64,000 bases of DNA from positions 744,001-808,000 of the forward strand of contig JACKQL020000022.1 in the NCBI GenBank assembly GCA_018296165.2, read 5' to 3'. Both the position numbers and the translations under genes were made by a program. Source of the DNA: Termitomyces sp. T153 (lineage: Eukaryota; Basidiomycota; Agaricomycetes; Agaricales; Lyophyllaceae). The notes under the pieces are model-generated. The model was not told where the DNA came from. It did not search any database and saw only the letters and a list, made by a program, of their open reading frames with translations. Of the stretch, positions 26,331 to 37,560 are shown in pieces. Each line of letters opens with the position of its first letter. Position 1 is the first letter of the stretch.

Positions 26331-27967
26331 ACAATTCAGTTTACAAAGATTGGATTGATCATTTGCATAGGTTCATCCACCAAGTTCAGCTAATGCTACT
26401 GCTCCTTTGCCAAGTCTCTATGGCTTCCCCTTGCCTACCTCCTCTGGTTGAGTACTCTTATTTGCAACCCTTAGCAACTTTCACTAGCAATAAAGACACT
26501 GCCCCACAACTAGCTACCAACAATGATAGTCAGCCTCTCTGAGACAATGGCACCACTACCTATAGCAATGTGCCCCACAGTGCTAAAGCTATCGCTAGTG
26601 ATGTTCACATGCTCCTAGTTGAGAAATGGCTTCAAGATCTTATCAGACCCAAAGGCCTTAGTGACAACAAGTATGCTACTTTTGTCTACTACACTTCCAT
26701 GTTCTTTGTCACAGGAGGCAAACTTTGGCAAAGGAGTTGGGATGGTGCTCACAAGTTATTTGTTCCTACCACTAGTCACCTACAAGTCTTGAAGGCCATG
26801 CACAATGAGTTGGGACATAGAGGCCTCTTTGTTACCTGCTCAGCCCTCCTAGAATGATTTTGGTGGCCTCAAGTTAGCACTGATATCATATGGTACATCT
26901 GGACTTGCCACCTCTGTCAGGTATACCAGACAGCTAAAGTTCTTGTCCCGCCAACTGTTACTATGCCTGCACCCTTGTTCAGCAAGATATATGTTGACAC
27001 TATGTTCATGCCACCCTCCAATAAGTTTCAATATATCATCCAAGGACGTTGTTCACTAACTCATTACCCTGAGTTTCATATCCTTGCCAGGGAGAACACT
27101 GAAGCTATTGCTCAATGGCTATATGAGGACATTATCAGTTGCTGAGGAGTCCTTAGCAAAATTGTTACTGACAATAGACCTCCAATTCTGAAGGCAGTCA
27201 CTTACTTGGTGAAGAAGTACAACTTGCACCATATTTGGATTTCTGGCTACAATAAGCATGCCAACAGAACAGTTGAGCAACCCCATTTTGATGTCTGCCA
27301 AGCCCTCTTCAAAGCAGTCAATGGTGATCAGTCCAGGTGAAGTACTCCTACTTACTCTGTCTTTGGGTCAGAATGTGTTACAGTTTGCAAGTGTATGGGT
27401 TGCTCGCCTTACTACGTGACAACTAGTACCCACCCTCTCCTGCCGGCCAACATAGTGGAAGTGACATATTTGCAGCCGCCACCAAACTCACTGTTGTTGA
27501 CAACTGACTTCATAGCCTGCAGAGTAATAGATCTTCAACATCACTCAGAGGACCTTGACTGCCTTCACAGTAATGTCCTTAGTGCTTGTCGCCTAGCTGC
27601 CATTTGCTTTGAAGCAGAACATGCCACTACAATCTGCAATTACAATTTCAAAACTGGTGATCTTGTACTAATGAGGAATACTAGAATCAAGGTGATGCAT
27701 AACAAGAAAATGAAGCCTCATTACCTAGGCCCACTGGTGGTAATCTCTTGTAACCATGGAGGCACCTACATTCTTTGCAAACTAGATGGTTCAGTACTGC
27801 ATTGCCCCATAGCTGCCTATTAATTAGTTCCCTACTTTGCTAGAGCACACATAGCAGTGCCTAGCAATGCTTTTGATGTTGACACCTTGCAACTCAGAGA
27901 ACTTAAACAAACAGACCTTGTAGATGATGATGATACTGGTGACACTGCTAGGGAAGAAGAAAACTAA
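26331..27967 (+). pseudogene. Element 3 integrase
   Basis: The zinc finger shows H-x-ELGHRG and C-H-L-C-Q (26800-26930). The core gives YVDTMFMPP (first Asp, about 26990), VTDNRPPI (second Asp, about 27162) and an RTVEQPHFDV box with the glutamate (about 27265). A C-terminal GDLVLMRNTRI and HYLGPLVVI segment (27655-27750) is the GPY/F-like module. An acidic tail with VDDDDTGDTAREEEN ends at about 27967. I see no chromodomain, unlike elements 2 and 5. In-frame TGA and TAA codons interrupt it several times. Confidence 0.8.
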
Positions 27968-28495
27968 AACATACCTCTTGCTAAGCTCTAGTGACTTTTC
28001 TTGATTCAGCCTAGTTTCTCACTGTTCTTGTCCTTATTATCCAGAAAAACTGTGAAAAATACCTTACTAAAATGTTAAGTTCTTTTGTTCTTGCTACTCT
28101 TTCTTCATATTACTTTTGTTTAAGAAGCCTTTCACAGACACTCTACTTTACTATTCTCTTGTTTCCGAGGTTGCACTTGGCCACTCTGTTGCTAGCATTC
28201 AGCATGCCTTTGGGAGTATTTTGCCATGATGACTTACTGAGCATTTTCCTCCAAGCATTGCAAGCATCAAGTGACAGTTGCTAGTGTGTACTGCCTTATT
28301 AATCTTGCTTTTCTTGGCTTTCTCTCAGTTTCTGAACTGTAATGTGCATTATACATTTTGGGTCCCCTTAAGAAGGCCAGTCTAGGGAATACAAAAACAA
28401 AAACTAGGAAGCCCCTTAAGAGGGCTAGTCTGTGTCCATACTACAAAAATCAAAAGAAAAAAAAAATTATTTACAGAGGGCAGTGGCTGTTGCTA
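27968..28495. other. Element 3 internal non-coding segment
   Basis: Between the end of pol and the 3' end of the antisense gene. It holds repeated sequence of the kind CCCCTTAAGA-x-GGC-x-AGTCT (about 28365-28430, two copies). No gene is supported. Confidence 0.4.
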
Positions 28496-30512
28496 GGTGT
28501 CAAAGTCAGCATCATCATCAGAAATGTCCACCAACTCCTTCTCCTCCTAATATCCCTTGCTGATGTTGTTCTCCTCCTGCCAGGTTAGGAAGGCCTGACA
28601 GTCATGCCAATATCCCACCAATGTCACCAAGGTTTGCTTGGCAACAGCATACCATGCCCTCACTGCTATCAACTCCTCTCTTGCTGCCTCCAGCTTCCTC
28701 TGGAACCATTGTTCCACCCCTGCTGCCCTCTTGTCAAAGTCTGCTAGTGATGCCACTGGCATTAGCAGCATCAGCCAAGCCAGATCCTTGCCCAGCCACT
28801 CCAGCTCATCGTTGCTAACTTGCCATAGTGGTGTGTCACTCCAGGTCCCCTAGCAAAGTTGTTAGTGATCAAGAAGAAAGTGAAAAGGGAGAGACTTACT
28901 CATTGTTGGACCTTGACCTCCCCTGCCCCTTTGTCCTCCTCCATGGTGACTGGAGCAGCCTCAAACTCTTCCTCACCCTTGACCTTCATGTCACTTGCTT
29001 CTCACTCAACCTCAGCAACTATCACTAAGGGAGTTGTCTCCCTCATCTCCACATCTCCCTCACCCTCCTCACTAGCGATTGTCTGTGGTTGCTTAGCACT
29101 AGTGACCAAGGTGGGACTTGTGGGTTGTTTCTGTGCCAGAGGCATGTCATTGTTGCTGTTGTTGTCACTGCCATCATTGCCATTGCTCTCCTCGTCACTC
29201 TCCACCAGCTCCCTGCTCCTCCCCTTTGCAATCCTGCTACCTCCAATGGCCACCTCCTGCTGCAATGTCAGCAGGTGCAAGCTAGAGGGCTTGACCTCAA
29301 TGGGCTCTCCTCTTCTCTTCAGCTCTCTCTGTCACTCCACAAAAGCCCTTGCATTTCCTACTGACACTGCCTTTGCCACTATCCTCTTAGTGAACTTGCT
29401 GCCCATGCTTCTTGACAATTGTCCACTGTGCAAACAGCTCTTCCTGGTGCTGTCATAACAATAGCAGGGCTGGGCCCCTGTTGGGTACCAGCAGCCCTCT
29501 GGGTCATTGTCAGCCCAGCAGTTGTTGCACTAAGAAAAAGTTAGTGACTCATTAAGAAACAACTGCTAAGTGACTTACTGCTCCTTGCATGCACTTGAAC
29601 TCTTGTTGCTTCTCTGGTGACACAGTCACCTTCCCTTTAGCCTTCTTCAACACCACCCCAGCTTCTAATCCAGTATCTACCACAGTTGAGGCCTTTCACC
29701 AGCAAAGAAGTGTTACCAAGCACTTGTTGGAAAAAGTGTCTTCAATTTGTTCCTGCAAAGAAAACTTAGCAATCATCACCAAGAGTTAGCAAAAATAAAA
29801 AGACTTACTTCTATGTCTTCATTGTCCTCTTCTCAAGCCTTTCCCTTTCTCTTCTCTTTGCTCCTCGGGGTTGTCCCCAATCTTGGTGACATCACCAAAC
29901 CCCTAGCAATGCTGCCAGCTGCAGCCTTGGAAGTAGAGGGGCCCTCTTGAATGTCCCCATGATCTGCCTTCTCCTTGCCACCACAGCCCTCACTCTGTTC
30001 CTCCCCCCTCACCACCACTAATGCACTTACCAGGTGCTGGAAGAAGAACTGGTCATTTGGTGACAAATCTTCAAAAAGCTAATGTACCTTAGTGGTGTCA
30101 CTAGTGCTAGCAACTGCTGGGGCACTTACCGTCATTCCCACCATCAAATTGTCCAGCAAAAACTCCAAGGAGGGATTGACTGGAGCCTAGTGATCTTGTT
30201 AGAACTGTCACTAAAGAGGAAGAAGAGAAGAAAAGAACTTACAAAGTGCACATCAAAGGAGCAAACCCATTCTTCCCTCTTGTACTGCTCATAGAGCTGG
30301 TGACACTCCTTCTTGATGTTTGCCAGCTCTGGCCACTCAACCCCACTCCCCACGGTCTTGAACCACTGAAGCCATATCTGGAAGATGGTGGTGACTGCCA
30401 AGTGAGGATTCTTTGCCAAGGATGCATAGATCAAGGAGAGTAAATGGTCGACTTGATTGAGGAAGGCATGGGCCATAGTGATTTTCTCAAGTTGAGAGGC
30501 GAGGTCAGCCAT
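28496..30512 (-). CDS. Antisense spliced passenger gene of element 3, unknown function
   Basis: Start ATG at 30512, first exon to 30243 (90 codons): MADLASQLEKITMAHAFLNQ, then WPELANIKKECHQLYEQYKR and VHF before a GTAAGT donor. Later exons carry FLLDNLMVGMT before GTAAGT, LSPNDQFFFQHL before GTAAGT, a Lys/Glu-rich and Ser-rich segment, CMQGA before GTAAGT, then after a CTAAC branch site and TTTTTCTTAG a cysteine cluster (CNNCWADNDPEGCW, later PCYCYDSTRKSC). An acidic stretch and a helical C-terminus (AREELIAVRAWYAVAKQTL) end in DDDADFDT and a stop near 28497. The splice signals are intact, but the middle exons contain stops or unclear joins, so it may be decayed. Cysteine clusters with a helical end recur in repeated basidiomycete proteins of unknown role. 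It runs against the retrotransposon genes. Confidence 0.55.
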
Positions 30513-30672
30513 AGCAATAAGATTGAGATAGAAGAGGAGATAAGATGAGAGGAATGGGAGGTTGACAAAGTTCAAGTGAAACTGCCAGCTCTTTTATTTA
30601 GAACTTTTTGGTGCATGGACCAAGCGATCAAACACATGACTTTGGGGTTGACTGAGGGCAGTCAAGATCTCA

Positions 30673-30685
30673 GTATAGGGGAGGA
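30673..30685 (+). other. Polypurine tract of element 3
   Basis: A purine-rich TATAGGGGAGGA directly precedes the 3' LTR start at 30686, as expected for the plus-strand primer. Confidence 0.6.
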
Positions 30686-31748
30686 TGATGAATCCCAGTT
30701 GTCACTGAGCACCATTTTTGGCATTTTGGACTTAGCAGCTAACTATTTCAAATTTGGCACAAGTCATGACACTCAGCATGCAGGGCCTAGCCCAAGGTCT
30801 GGACTGAAGTAGCCTCAGCACAGGACTTTAGCATGTGGAGCCTGGAACTTGGGCCTAGATCAGCAAGGCCTAGACCCTTCCTAGCAACTTTAGCAATCCT
30901 AGCAACTCTGGTGACAAAACAGCATTATCTCACTGTATATGGACATATTGCCAGACATGTACCTTTTTGCTATCATTCCCTTTGTCAAGTTGACCAGCAT
31001 ACTTGAATGGCATCTACATGTCAGAGACTTTGCTTATAGTTTTTTTTTTTCACTTAGTTACAGACTGATGCCTTGTACAGACCATAAACACATTGACAGA
31101 TGCCATTGCTAGTGGCAACTATTTGCTTACTTTCCCATACTATACTTTGGAGCCATATAAATACTGCCTGTATATAGACACTTGGACAAGAGAATTGACT
31201 TGGATAGATTCCCTTGAACTGAATCTGTCTATTTCTAAGCCTATCAGCTTGAGATTTCTCTTTGCCTATACTTTCCCTCTATTCCTTACTTGCCATTGAC
31301 TTCAGCTTAGCAACAAGTCTTATCACCTTTGACCTCAATCTAGTGTGGCACCAACTATGGGTGCCCTCTGCATTATTTCAACTTAGTGATGTTAGCAACT
31401 GTGGCTAGCAACCAGGTTACATTTGTCCCTTGATTTAGTTTCCCTATTACCACCTTCCTTTTTCTACTCTACTACCTAGCCCCTCTACCTCTGTTAAGAG
31501 TTTGCCTTGTCTTAGCAACACTTCTTGACTTCACCTATTCTTCTTTCTGTCACTAGCAACTCAGGATAGCAATAGTGATCCTTCTAACTTCACCATACAA
31601 CACAACTTTCACTCTTGTTCTCTGGGACAGTTACTGACTCACTCTCAACTATTAACTTCCTACTGCCAGCTACTCTATCTAGTGACTAGTGTTAGGTTCT
31701 CCCTTTCTAGGTTTCCTGCATGGCACTAGGCAGCATAGGAGCACATCA
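30686..31748 (+). repeat. Element 3 3' LTR
   Basis: 1,063 bp, TGATGAATCCCAG to GGAGCACATCA, the partner of 20484-21547. Immediately after it, element 2 gag sequence resumes. Confidence 0.9.
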
Positions 31749-32659
31749 AAGGTCAAGGGTTGCATCCACCACAACTCACATTGCAGTTCCATGAGCTACC
31801 ACTGCTTGTATGCCACCTTGTACCAGGTATTGACATGCTCATCATCTGGGTGCCCCTCTGCCATGCTGTCAATACAATCCCTGAGAGAGGGGTGGAGTCT
31901 ATCATGGAAGGTTAGGCAGAGTTGTAGACCATCTGGATATCCAGCCTGTTCAACTAAGGCACAAAAGGAGTCAATGTACTCATTAAGTGACCACTTTCCT
32001 TGATCATACTGAGTTTGGTCTTAAAGGGAAAGAGCTGTTGTTTTGGCAGGGTCAAGGGGAAAGAACTCCACTTGGAACTCCTTCTCAAACTCCATCCAGC
32101 TAGAGAAACTCTCCACTCCTCCTGGGCATCAGAAGATATGCAGTGCATAAGTTGAGGCTTGATCAGCCTTCATGTAGGAGAGGACCCAGGCAATTTTCAA
32201 GGCATCCAAGGTAAAGGCTTCACTGCTCAGCTAGATATAAGTGATGCAGGACTGGAGGAAACATTCTCCAGCCTTACAATCTCCATCATATACATCAGGG
32301 AGTGCAGGATGAGGGAGTTTGGAATAAGGAGCTGAAAGGCCTAAGCCAGATGCAGACACAAACTGTTCTGCAGCAGCTGGAGCCAAAAAGCCTGAGCTAG
32401 GTGCAGACACAAACCATTCTGCATCTGCTGGGGACATTGAAGGAGTGGTAGGAGCAAGGGGGAGACATTCCAGAAGGGCTTGTAGAGAAAGGGACACTGC
32501 TTCAGTAGTTTGATGGAGTCCAGTGAGTTTAGCCATGTGGAAAGTAAGGGAGGCTTGGGTAAGTTGAACCTGTGTCTCCAGGAACAGCAAATGACTCCAG
32601 GCATTGTCCTGGGGGCTTGAAGCATCAGGAGGAGTTGCTGGAGGGGCTGGCTGGGTCAT
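31749..32659 (-). pseudogene. Element 2 gag N-terminal part
   Basis: Starts at ATG 32659 (MTQPAPPATP) and reads through a heptad-like segment and PDVYDGDCKAGECFLQSCI, a capsid motif of fungal Ty3/gypsy gag (around 32280-32231). It then continues through stops to the element 3 insertion point, with MEFEKEFQVEFFPLDPA and QGKWSLNEYIDSFCALVEQA. The rest of gag, with the zinc knuckle, is at 19321-20483. Several stops are TGA at possible former CGA codons. Confidence 0.75.
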
Positions 32660-32762
32660 AGGAAGGGCACAGGGGCACTAAAACACTGGTGGGGGAGAGA
32701 CCTTTTGAGGAACCAAGTAAAAGCTCAAGTAACCAAAAAGGGGGCTCCCAGACCAAATCTAG

Positions 32763-32773
32763 AGACTTGTTCT
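32763..32773 (-). promoter_or_regulatory. Self-priming site of element 2
   Basis: Two bases inside the 5' LTR, the minus strand reads AGAACAAGTCT. The LTR itself holds its exact complement on the same strand (AGACTTGTTCT, plus-strand positions 32900-32910; also 15695-15705 in the other LTR). No TGG-type tRNA site is present. This is the arrangement known from Tf1/sushi elements, where the 5' end of the mRNA folds back to prime reverse transcription. The related element at 62.6-64 kb keeps both halves. Confidence 0.65.
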
Positions 32774-32775
32774 GC

Positions 32776-33216
32776 TGTAAGGGCAACCTCTAGAGGCTGT
32801 GGCTCAATCACACAGCTGGCAAAGGGAAATCCAAAGTCTATTCAGTACTGTACAGTATCTACTGAGATAACTACTCACCTGGCAAAGGGAAATCCAAAGA
32901 GAACAAGTCTGAGGATTCCCTAGGCCAAGTGTGATGCTTCAGAGGCTTCAGAAGCATGAGAAACAACTGTACAGTATGACAGAGAAAAAAGACACAAGTG
33001 ATGTGTCAGCAATTGGTCAGCAGTGATGTAAGCCAGTGGCAGTGTTAAAGGGGCCACACTTGTCTGAATTACAGACAGAGAACTGGTGCAGCCTGAGGGC
33101 TAAAACTAGGACCAATAGATAGAGAAAAGGAAGGAGAATAAAGGAAAACTATAACAGAGCAAATCTGACAAGAACTGGAGAAGGAGGAGGGGAAACAAGT
33201 GGGACATCCCCTGACA
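32776..33216 (-). repeat. Element 2 5' LTR
   Basis: 441 bp, TGTAAGGGCA to CCCCTGACA on the plus strand, followed by the target duplication GACCT. On the transcribed (minus) strand it is the upstream LTR. Confidence 0.92.
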
Positions 33217-34686
33217 GACCTATCCTGAGGTTGCAGAGACTGGGCCATTTCTAGGATGGCCTTGCTGAGAGTCATACCTCCCTTGTTGTCACTGATATCA
33301 GACCCTTGATGTGCTTGGTCTGATTCTCCTCTGCCATCATGCCTGCAAGCCCTTGTGCTTCCTTATCAGGAAGTTTGTGACAATCCTGCACCTGCTGGCT
33401 TCTGTGGCTAGGTCTGTCATAAAGAGTGCATATCTGATCTAGTTGTGCCTGCATCTCCTGCAGTTGCATTGGGGGAAAATCATCCCCCTCTGGATCAATA
33501 TGCACATCTGCTCATATGTAGTCATAGATGTGGTGTATGTCTCAAGAGGAGTTGCTCTCAAAGTAGCAGGATAAATGATCTGCTACTTTATTGAGCTCTT
33601 CCTTAACATATGTGATGTTGAAATTGAATCTTGACATATAGTCCATCCACTGTCATTGATGGGGTGACAGATTCTGTTGAGTTTTGAAAGACTCAAGGGC
33701 TTTGTAATCTGTTATTACATGGATCTTATACTCCAGAAGCTTATCCTCCCATTTGAGGAGAGCCTCCAGGATAGCCAATGTTTCTAGTTCATGCACAGCA
33801 TAATTTTGCTGTGCATTAGTAAACTTTTTGGACATGAATCTAGCTGAGCAACATCTCTGCCAGCTTGGACCTTGTTCATATATGGCTCTGATGCCCATCT
33901 TTGAGGCATTGCAAATTAGCCAAATAGGATCCTCATATCAAGAATAAATTGGCCAAATAATTGGGGTTTTGGCACAGATTCATTTGATCATGTCAAAGCA
34001 CCATTGATGAGTAGGTTGCCAGTGGAATGGCAACCCATTCTGCATCATAGCTATTAATGGTCCAGTGTATGCAGATATATTGGACAAAAGATTCTCAATA
34101 TAGTTCACCAACCCCACAAACCATTGGATATTGTTGTAGGTTCTAGCAGTATGCTACTCCTAGATCCTGTTCAGCTTATCCATCTCAGGGTGTATACCCT
34201 GCATGTCAATAACATGGCTAAGGCACTCTATGTGCTTGGCATATAGCTTGCACTTCTTTCATTTGAGGTAGAGCTTGTTCTTGCATAGTCTTTCAAAGAC
34301 TACTCTGATGTGTTGCTCATGCTCCTCAATTGAATCCAAAAAGACAGATATGTCATCTAGATCACATGCATCCAATTGAAATGTTGCTGGCACATTACAG
34401 TTGCCAATCTGCATGATATTGCTGCAATATGTCCCAGTGATAGTCATAAACACAGTCTTTGGTACATCTGACATATGTATCCTTACTTGCTCATATGCAT
34501 CTGTGAGGTCAATTTTTGACCTTACTGGTGCACAAGCTATGTCTTCTCTAATGACCTCATGATCTGGTAAGGGTGCTATGTCCTTAACAGTATTGTCATT
34601 GCATTGGCATGCATCCAATGCTGTCTGCAAGGATCTGTCCTTCTTGGAGATACACAGTAATAGTGCAGCCTAGTCAGCCACACAGG
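33217..34686 (-). pseudogene. Element 4 RT (C-terminal part) and RNase H
   Basis: RT shows CQCNDNTVKDIAPLPD (a form of RQRNDNTVKD) and IDLTDAYEQVRI. The active-site box CDLDDISVF keeps both aspartates (codons GAT GAC, no CpG). Between ATFQ and the DD box a short stretch is missing compared with the usual spacing. IEEHEQHIRVVFERL follows, then HWQPTHQWCFD, and RNase H with KKFTNAQQNYAVHELETLAI and VITDYKALESF (33898-33700). A linker (33505-33272) precedes the GACCT junction with element 2. Stops are frequent between blocks. Confidence 0.75.
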
Positions 34687-34691
34687 GTTCC

Positions 34692-35750
34692 TGTCAGGTT
34701 CCACTGACCATGGGGGCTCAGCTTAACTGGGTGAGTCCTTACTAAGTGGATGTGATGTCCTGCACTTATACCCTAGTGCTCCAGGGTGGGTCAGACCTTG
34801 GGTACTTGCAAGGAGAGGCTGTGTAAGCAGTCTGAGCAAGTCTGGGGTGGTCCAGAGAAGTCTCAGACTAGGTATGATAAGTGTTGAGTTTGGAGGGGTG
34901 TCAGGTACAAGTCTGTAAGCAAATGTATAGATTGTGGAGCAAGCAGAGGCTTCACAGATAATGGGAGCAGAGCCAGAGTCTGATGGGAAATTAATCAAGA
35001 GTGATCAGTCCAGAGCCAAGCATAGGACAAGGTCTGGAGTTAACATATGAATGTTTGAGGAGTTGTGGCATATGCATGGAGTTTGTAATGATGTCAGAGT
35101 TGAAAGGAACTCAGGAATAATAAAGGAAGCAGAGATGAGCAAGGCAAGACAAAGTCAAGACAAGATGGAACTGAGAAAAAGGAATAGATTTGAGACTAGA
35201 GACTGAAATAGAGAGAAGACTGGGAGATGTAATAGAAAAGAAACACAAGACACAGGTAACCAAGTAAAGCAATGTTAATATCAAGACTAGAGTAAAGGGT
35301 ATTACTCTATAGCTTATATACTAAATACTGGGGCAACTCTGGGAATAGTGGATCTGGCAGCAGGGTTTGTTGGGGTTGTGCAGAGTCAATGGGTGTTGGT
35401 GGTGATCAGTGGGTGGGCTGTGGTAATATACTGATGGGATCAGATGAGAACACAGGTCACCCTGGGTTTGTTGTGAGGTTCTGGAGTCAGCTGGGCAGGT
35501 TGGAGTAACAAATCTGGCATCAGAAACAGTGGGGGAGGGTTTCTGGGGCCCAGGAGGGGGAGAGAGAAGTGCTGGTGCCTGTCAGGAATGTGTCAGAGTT
35601 AGCTAGAGGATTGTCAGGATTTGCCAGGGAAGAGTTGGAGTTAGCTGGAGTGAGCACCAAGGGTTAACAAGAGTTGAGGGAGTTGAGGGGATGTTGGGGG
35701 GGGAAAGGGGGGCTCTGGGGAAGTGGAGGTTCTGGGAGTGGGTTGTGCCA
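34692..35750 (-). repeat. Solo LTR (1,059 bp) inside element 4 RT
   Basis: Begins TGTCAGGTTCC, ends GGGTTGTGCCA and is flanked by the perfect 5-bp duplication GTTCC (34687-34691, 35751-35755). Joining the flanks minus one GTTCC restores an uninterrupted RT frame reading HAKWWEP then VAD, as expected in this family, which confirms the borders. A TATATAAG box on the minus strand near 35315-35325 suggests transcription in that direction. No coding sequence is inside. It is unlike the LTRs of elements 2, 3 and 5. Confidence 0.85.
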
Positions 35751-35755
35751 GTTCC

Positions 35756-36544
35756 CACCACTTAGCATGCACATAGTGGTCAATTTTTTCCTGCAACTGC
35801 TGCTGAAGTGACTTAGGGCACCTCAGTACAATGTATGAGTACTGTTTGGTCTCATCTATGAGACTTATCTCATGATTTACTTCATGCTATGGATGAAGTT
35901 CCTCCTTAGTTCAATTGACAATGTCCTGGAACTCATTGTACCACTGCTGTTGAAGGTGAGGAATATTGCCTTTGGTTAGCTTGGAAGGCTGTGCCTCCTG
36001 CTGTCTATTTGAGGCCAAGGACAATGTTTCTCCTTGGCTGACTTTGACTGTGGCACTACCCTTGCATACTTGTCCCACAAGGCCATCAAACAAATCTCTG
36101 ATTTGTCTAGTATGTTTAGCCAGGCAGAACAACATTTTGTCCTGCCTTTCACTTCAGTCCATGAGTATTCAAACTTGCTAGGCTTGGATATCTCATCCTC
36201 CATAACCAGTCTGTATACTTCACTGGCAGGGGTTAATCTTCATACTCCTTCCTGCCTTGTCAGGTCAGCTATAACCTGATTCCATTTTTGTGGCATTTGT
36301 AGGTCATATGCTCATTCAAGAGTAGGCTTTGGGATTGGTCTATCCCAAATCCTTTGCTCCCTTGCCATTGAAGAGTCAATTTGATCCTTCTGGCATACTC
36401 CCCCCCCTCCTGAAAAGTACTCTTACAATACTCTTCCTCTGAGATCAATAGAGATGGGTGGTTCTTGGGTAAACTCTCCATCACCCACACCTTATAATCA
36501 TCTACCCCCTCTTCCACAGTGGGCTGCTTTAGTCCACCAAGGAG
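35756..36544 (-). pseudogene. Element 4 RT N-terminal region, decayed
   Basis: The minus strand next to the solo LTR reads KIDHYVHAKWW, the fingers region of RT. Further upstream only broken frames remain, including an acidic/tryptophan-containing 36517-36269 frame. The connection to protease is not resolvable. Confidence 0.5.
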
Positions 36545-37466
36545 TCATGTCTGCTTGTCATGCCACTTCTCCACAGTACAGAAGCATTGTGCATGCCCAT
36601 CAGCATTCTCCAGCTCTAACTTGTGAGCTGGAGTTGCTATCCCATCAATGACCACCTGGTTATTTTCAAAATCCAGGAGGACCTTATGGGCCCTCATGAA
36701 TAGTGTCCCTACAATTGTGTTGTAGTGATCAAAATTCCCAATGTCTACATAGACATTGCAGAAATTGCCAGGGATCTTCATGGTCACCCTAGCCCTATAG
36801 CTTACAATAGAATGACTTCCAATTGCTCCCAGCTGCAGGGTGATTGGTATTGCAAGTGGTGCCATGCATATCCCAGCCACATGAGTGAACAAAGGTGTAA
36901 TCCAGAGGTTGTACTCCCAGAATCCCACAGCATCTATGCTCAGTGGCCATTAACTTCTACCTAAGTGACAAGACACTCTTTGTTTTGTGCTGACAACACT
37001 GGTTGGTCCATGGCATCTTTAGCTTTCATAATCCATATCTTATGCATATGAACCTTGTTACCAGGTTTTTTCTTGGCAGCAGGAACCTCTGTGAGACCAA
37101 ATAGTCCCTCACTATCACTCCCCCAAGTATAGTAATCATTCTCATACATTTCCAATTCAACATACTCCTCATCATTCTAGTCCCTTCAGACCCAGCTGCA
37201 TTCTCATTGCCAGCCTTAACAGGCTCCTCTTCCTGCTCATTGTCAGCATTGCCCACATCTAAGGGAGCAGCAGTATGTGCTCCTTGCACAGACACTCTAG
37301 GAGCTGGCTTTGCTGGCTCCCTGCATTCATGGGCAAAATGCCCAACCCTTCTGCACTTGTAACAGTTAGCAGATTGCCTGGCATTCTTGCCTGGTTGGCC
37401 AGTATCTATGGCCACCACATTTTTCCCTGCAGCAAAATGTCTTCTTGCTGCTTGTACTGGAATCAC
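36545..37466 (-). pseudogene. Element 4 gag zinc knuckle and protease
   Basis: 37466-37026 gives a perfect CCHC knuckle, CYKCRRVGHFAHEC, followed by an Ala/Glu-rich linker. 36928-36545 gives the protease C-terminal half: NFDHYNTIVGTLFMRAHKV and LDFENNQVVIDG, as in Ty3/gypsy proteases (NIDHYDAI-x-GTPFL). The gag capsid part upstream is missing; sequence homology ends near 37560. Confidence 0.7.
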
Positions 37467-37560
37467 ACAAGCCCTCTGAATTATGGGTGGAGAAAATTCT
37501 GGGCTACTGCAATGGTATTGTGATAAGCTTTTGATTGGGATACATTTCTAACATGTATTC

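Larger units (their letters stand above)
20484..31748 (+). mobile_element. Element 3: Ty3/gypsy LTR retrotransposon with antisense passenger gene
   Basis: LTRs of 1,064 bp (20484-21547) and 1,063 bp (30686-31748) enclose gag, protease, RT, RNase H and integrase on the plus strand, plus a spliced gene on the minus strand. The flanks share AAGG(T): AAGG precedes 20484 and AAGGT follows 31748. So the target duplication is AAGG, or AAGGT if the LTR starts one base later. A tRNA-type primer site TGGAGCC begins 3 nt after the 5' LTR, and a purine run GGGGAGGA abuts the 3' LTR. Total length is about 11.3 kb, long because of the passenger gene and long LTRs. It sits inside gag of element 2. Confidence 0.88.
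15571..33216 (-). mobile_element. Element 2: chromodomain Ty3/gypsy LTR retrotransposon, split by element 3
   Basis: Two 441-bp LTRs (15571-16011 and 32776-33216) bound the element, and the 5-bp target duplication GACCT (15566-15570, 33217-33221) flanks it. Element 3 (20484-31748) is inserted in gag; without it, element 2 is about 6.4 kb. Gene order on the minus strand is gag with zinc knuckle, protease, RT, RNase H, integrase, chromodomain. The LTRs begin TG and end CA and are about 95% identical by my count. An 11-nt sequence just inside the 5' LTR is complementary to an internal LTR sequence, which points to Tf1/sushi-type self-priming. It inserted into element 4. Confidence 0.9.
33217..37560 (-). 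mobile_element. Element 4: truncated Ty3/gypsy retrotransposon
   Basis: Minus-strand order from right: gag zinc knuckle, protease, RT with a solo LTR inside it, RNase H, then the element 2 insertion, then an integrase-side remnant at 15101-15570. No LTRs of its own could be found, so both ends are lost or beyond recognition. It is the oldest layer of the nest, because both element 2 and the solo LTR lie inside it. Confidence 0.75.

Noticed and set aside
29043..29458. Plus-strand frames opposite the antisense gene of element 3
   Set aside because: Shadows of the Ser/Glu-rich minus-strand coding region; they carry no retroelement motif.
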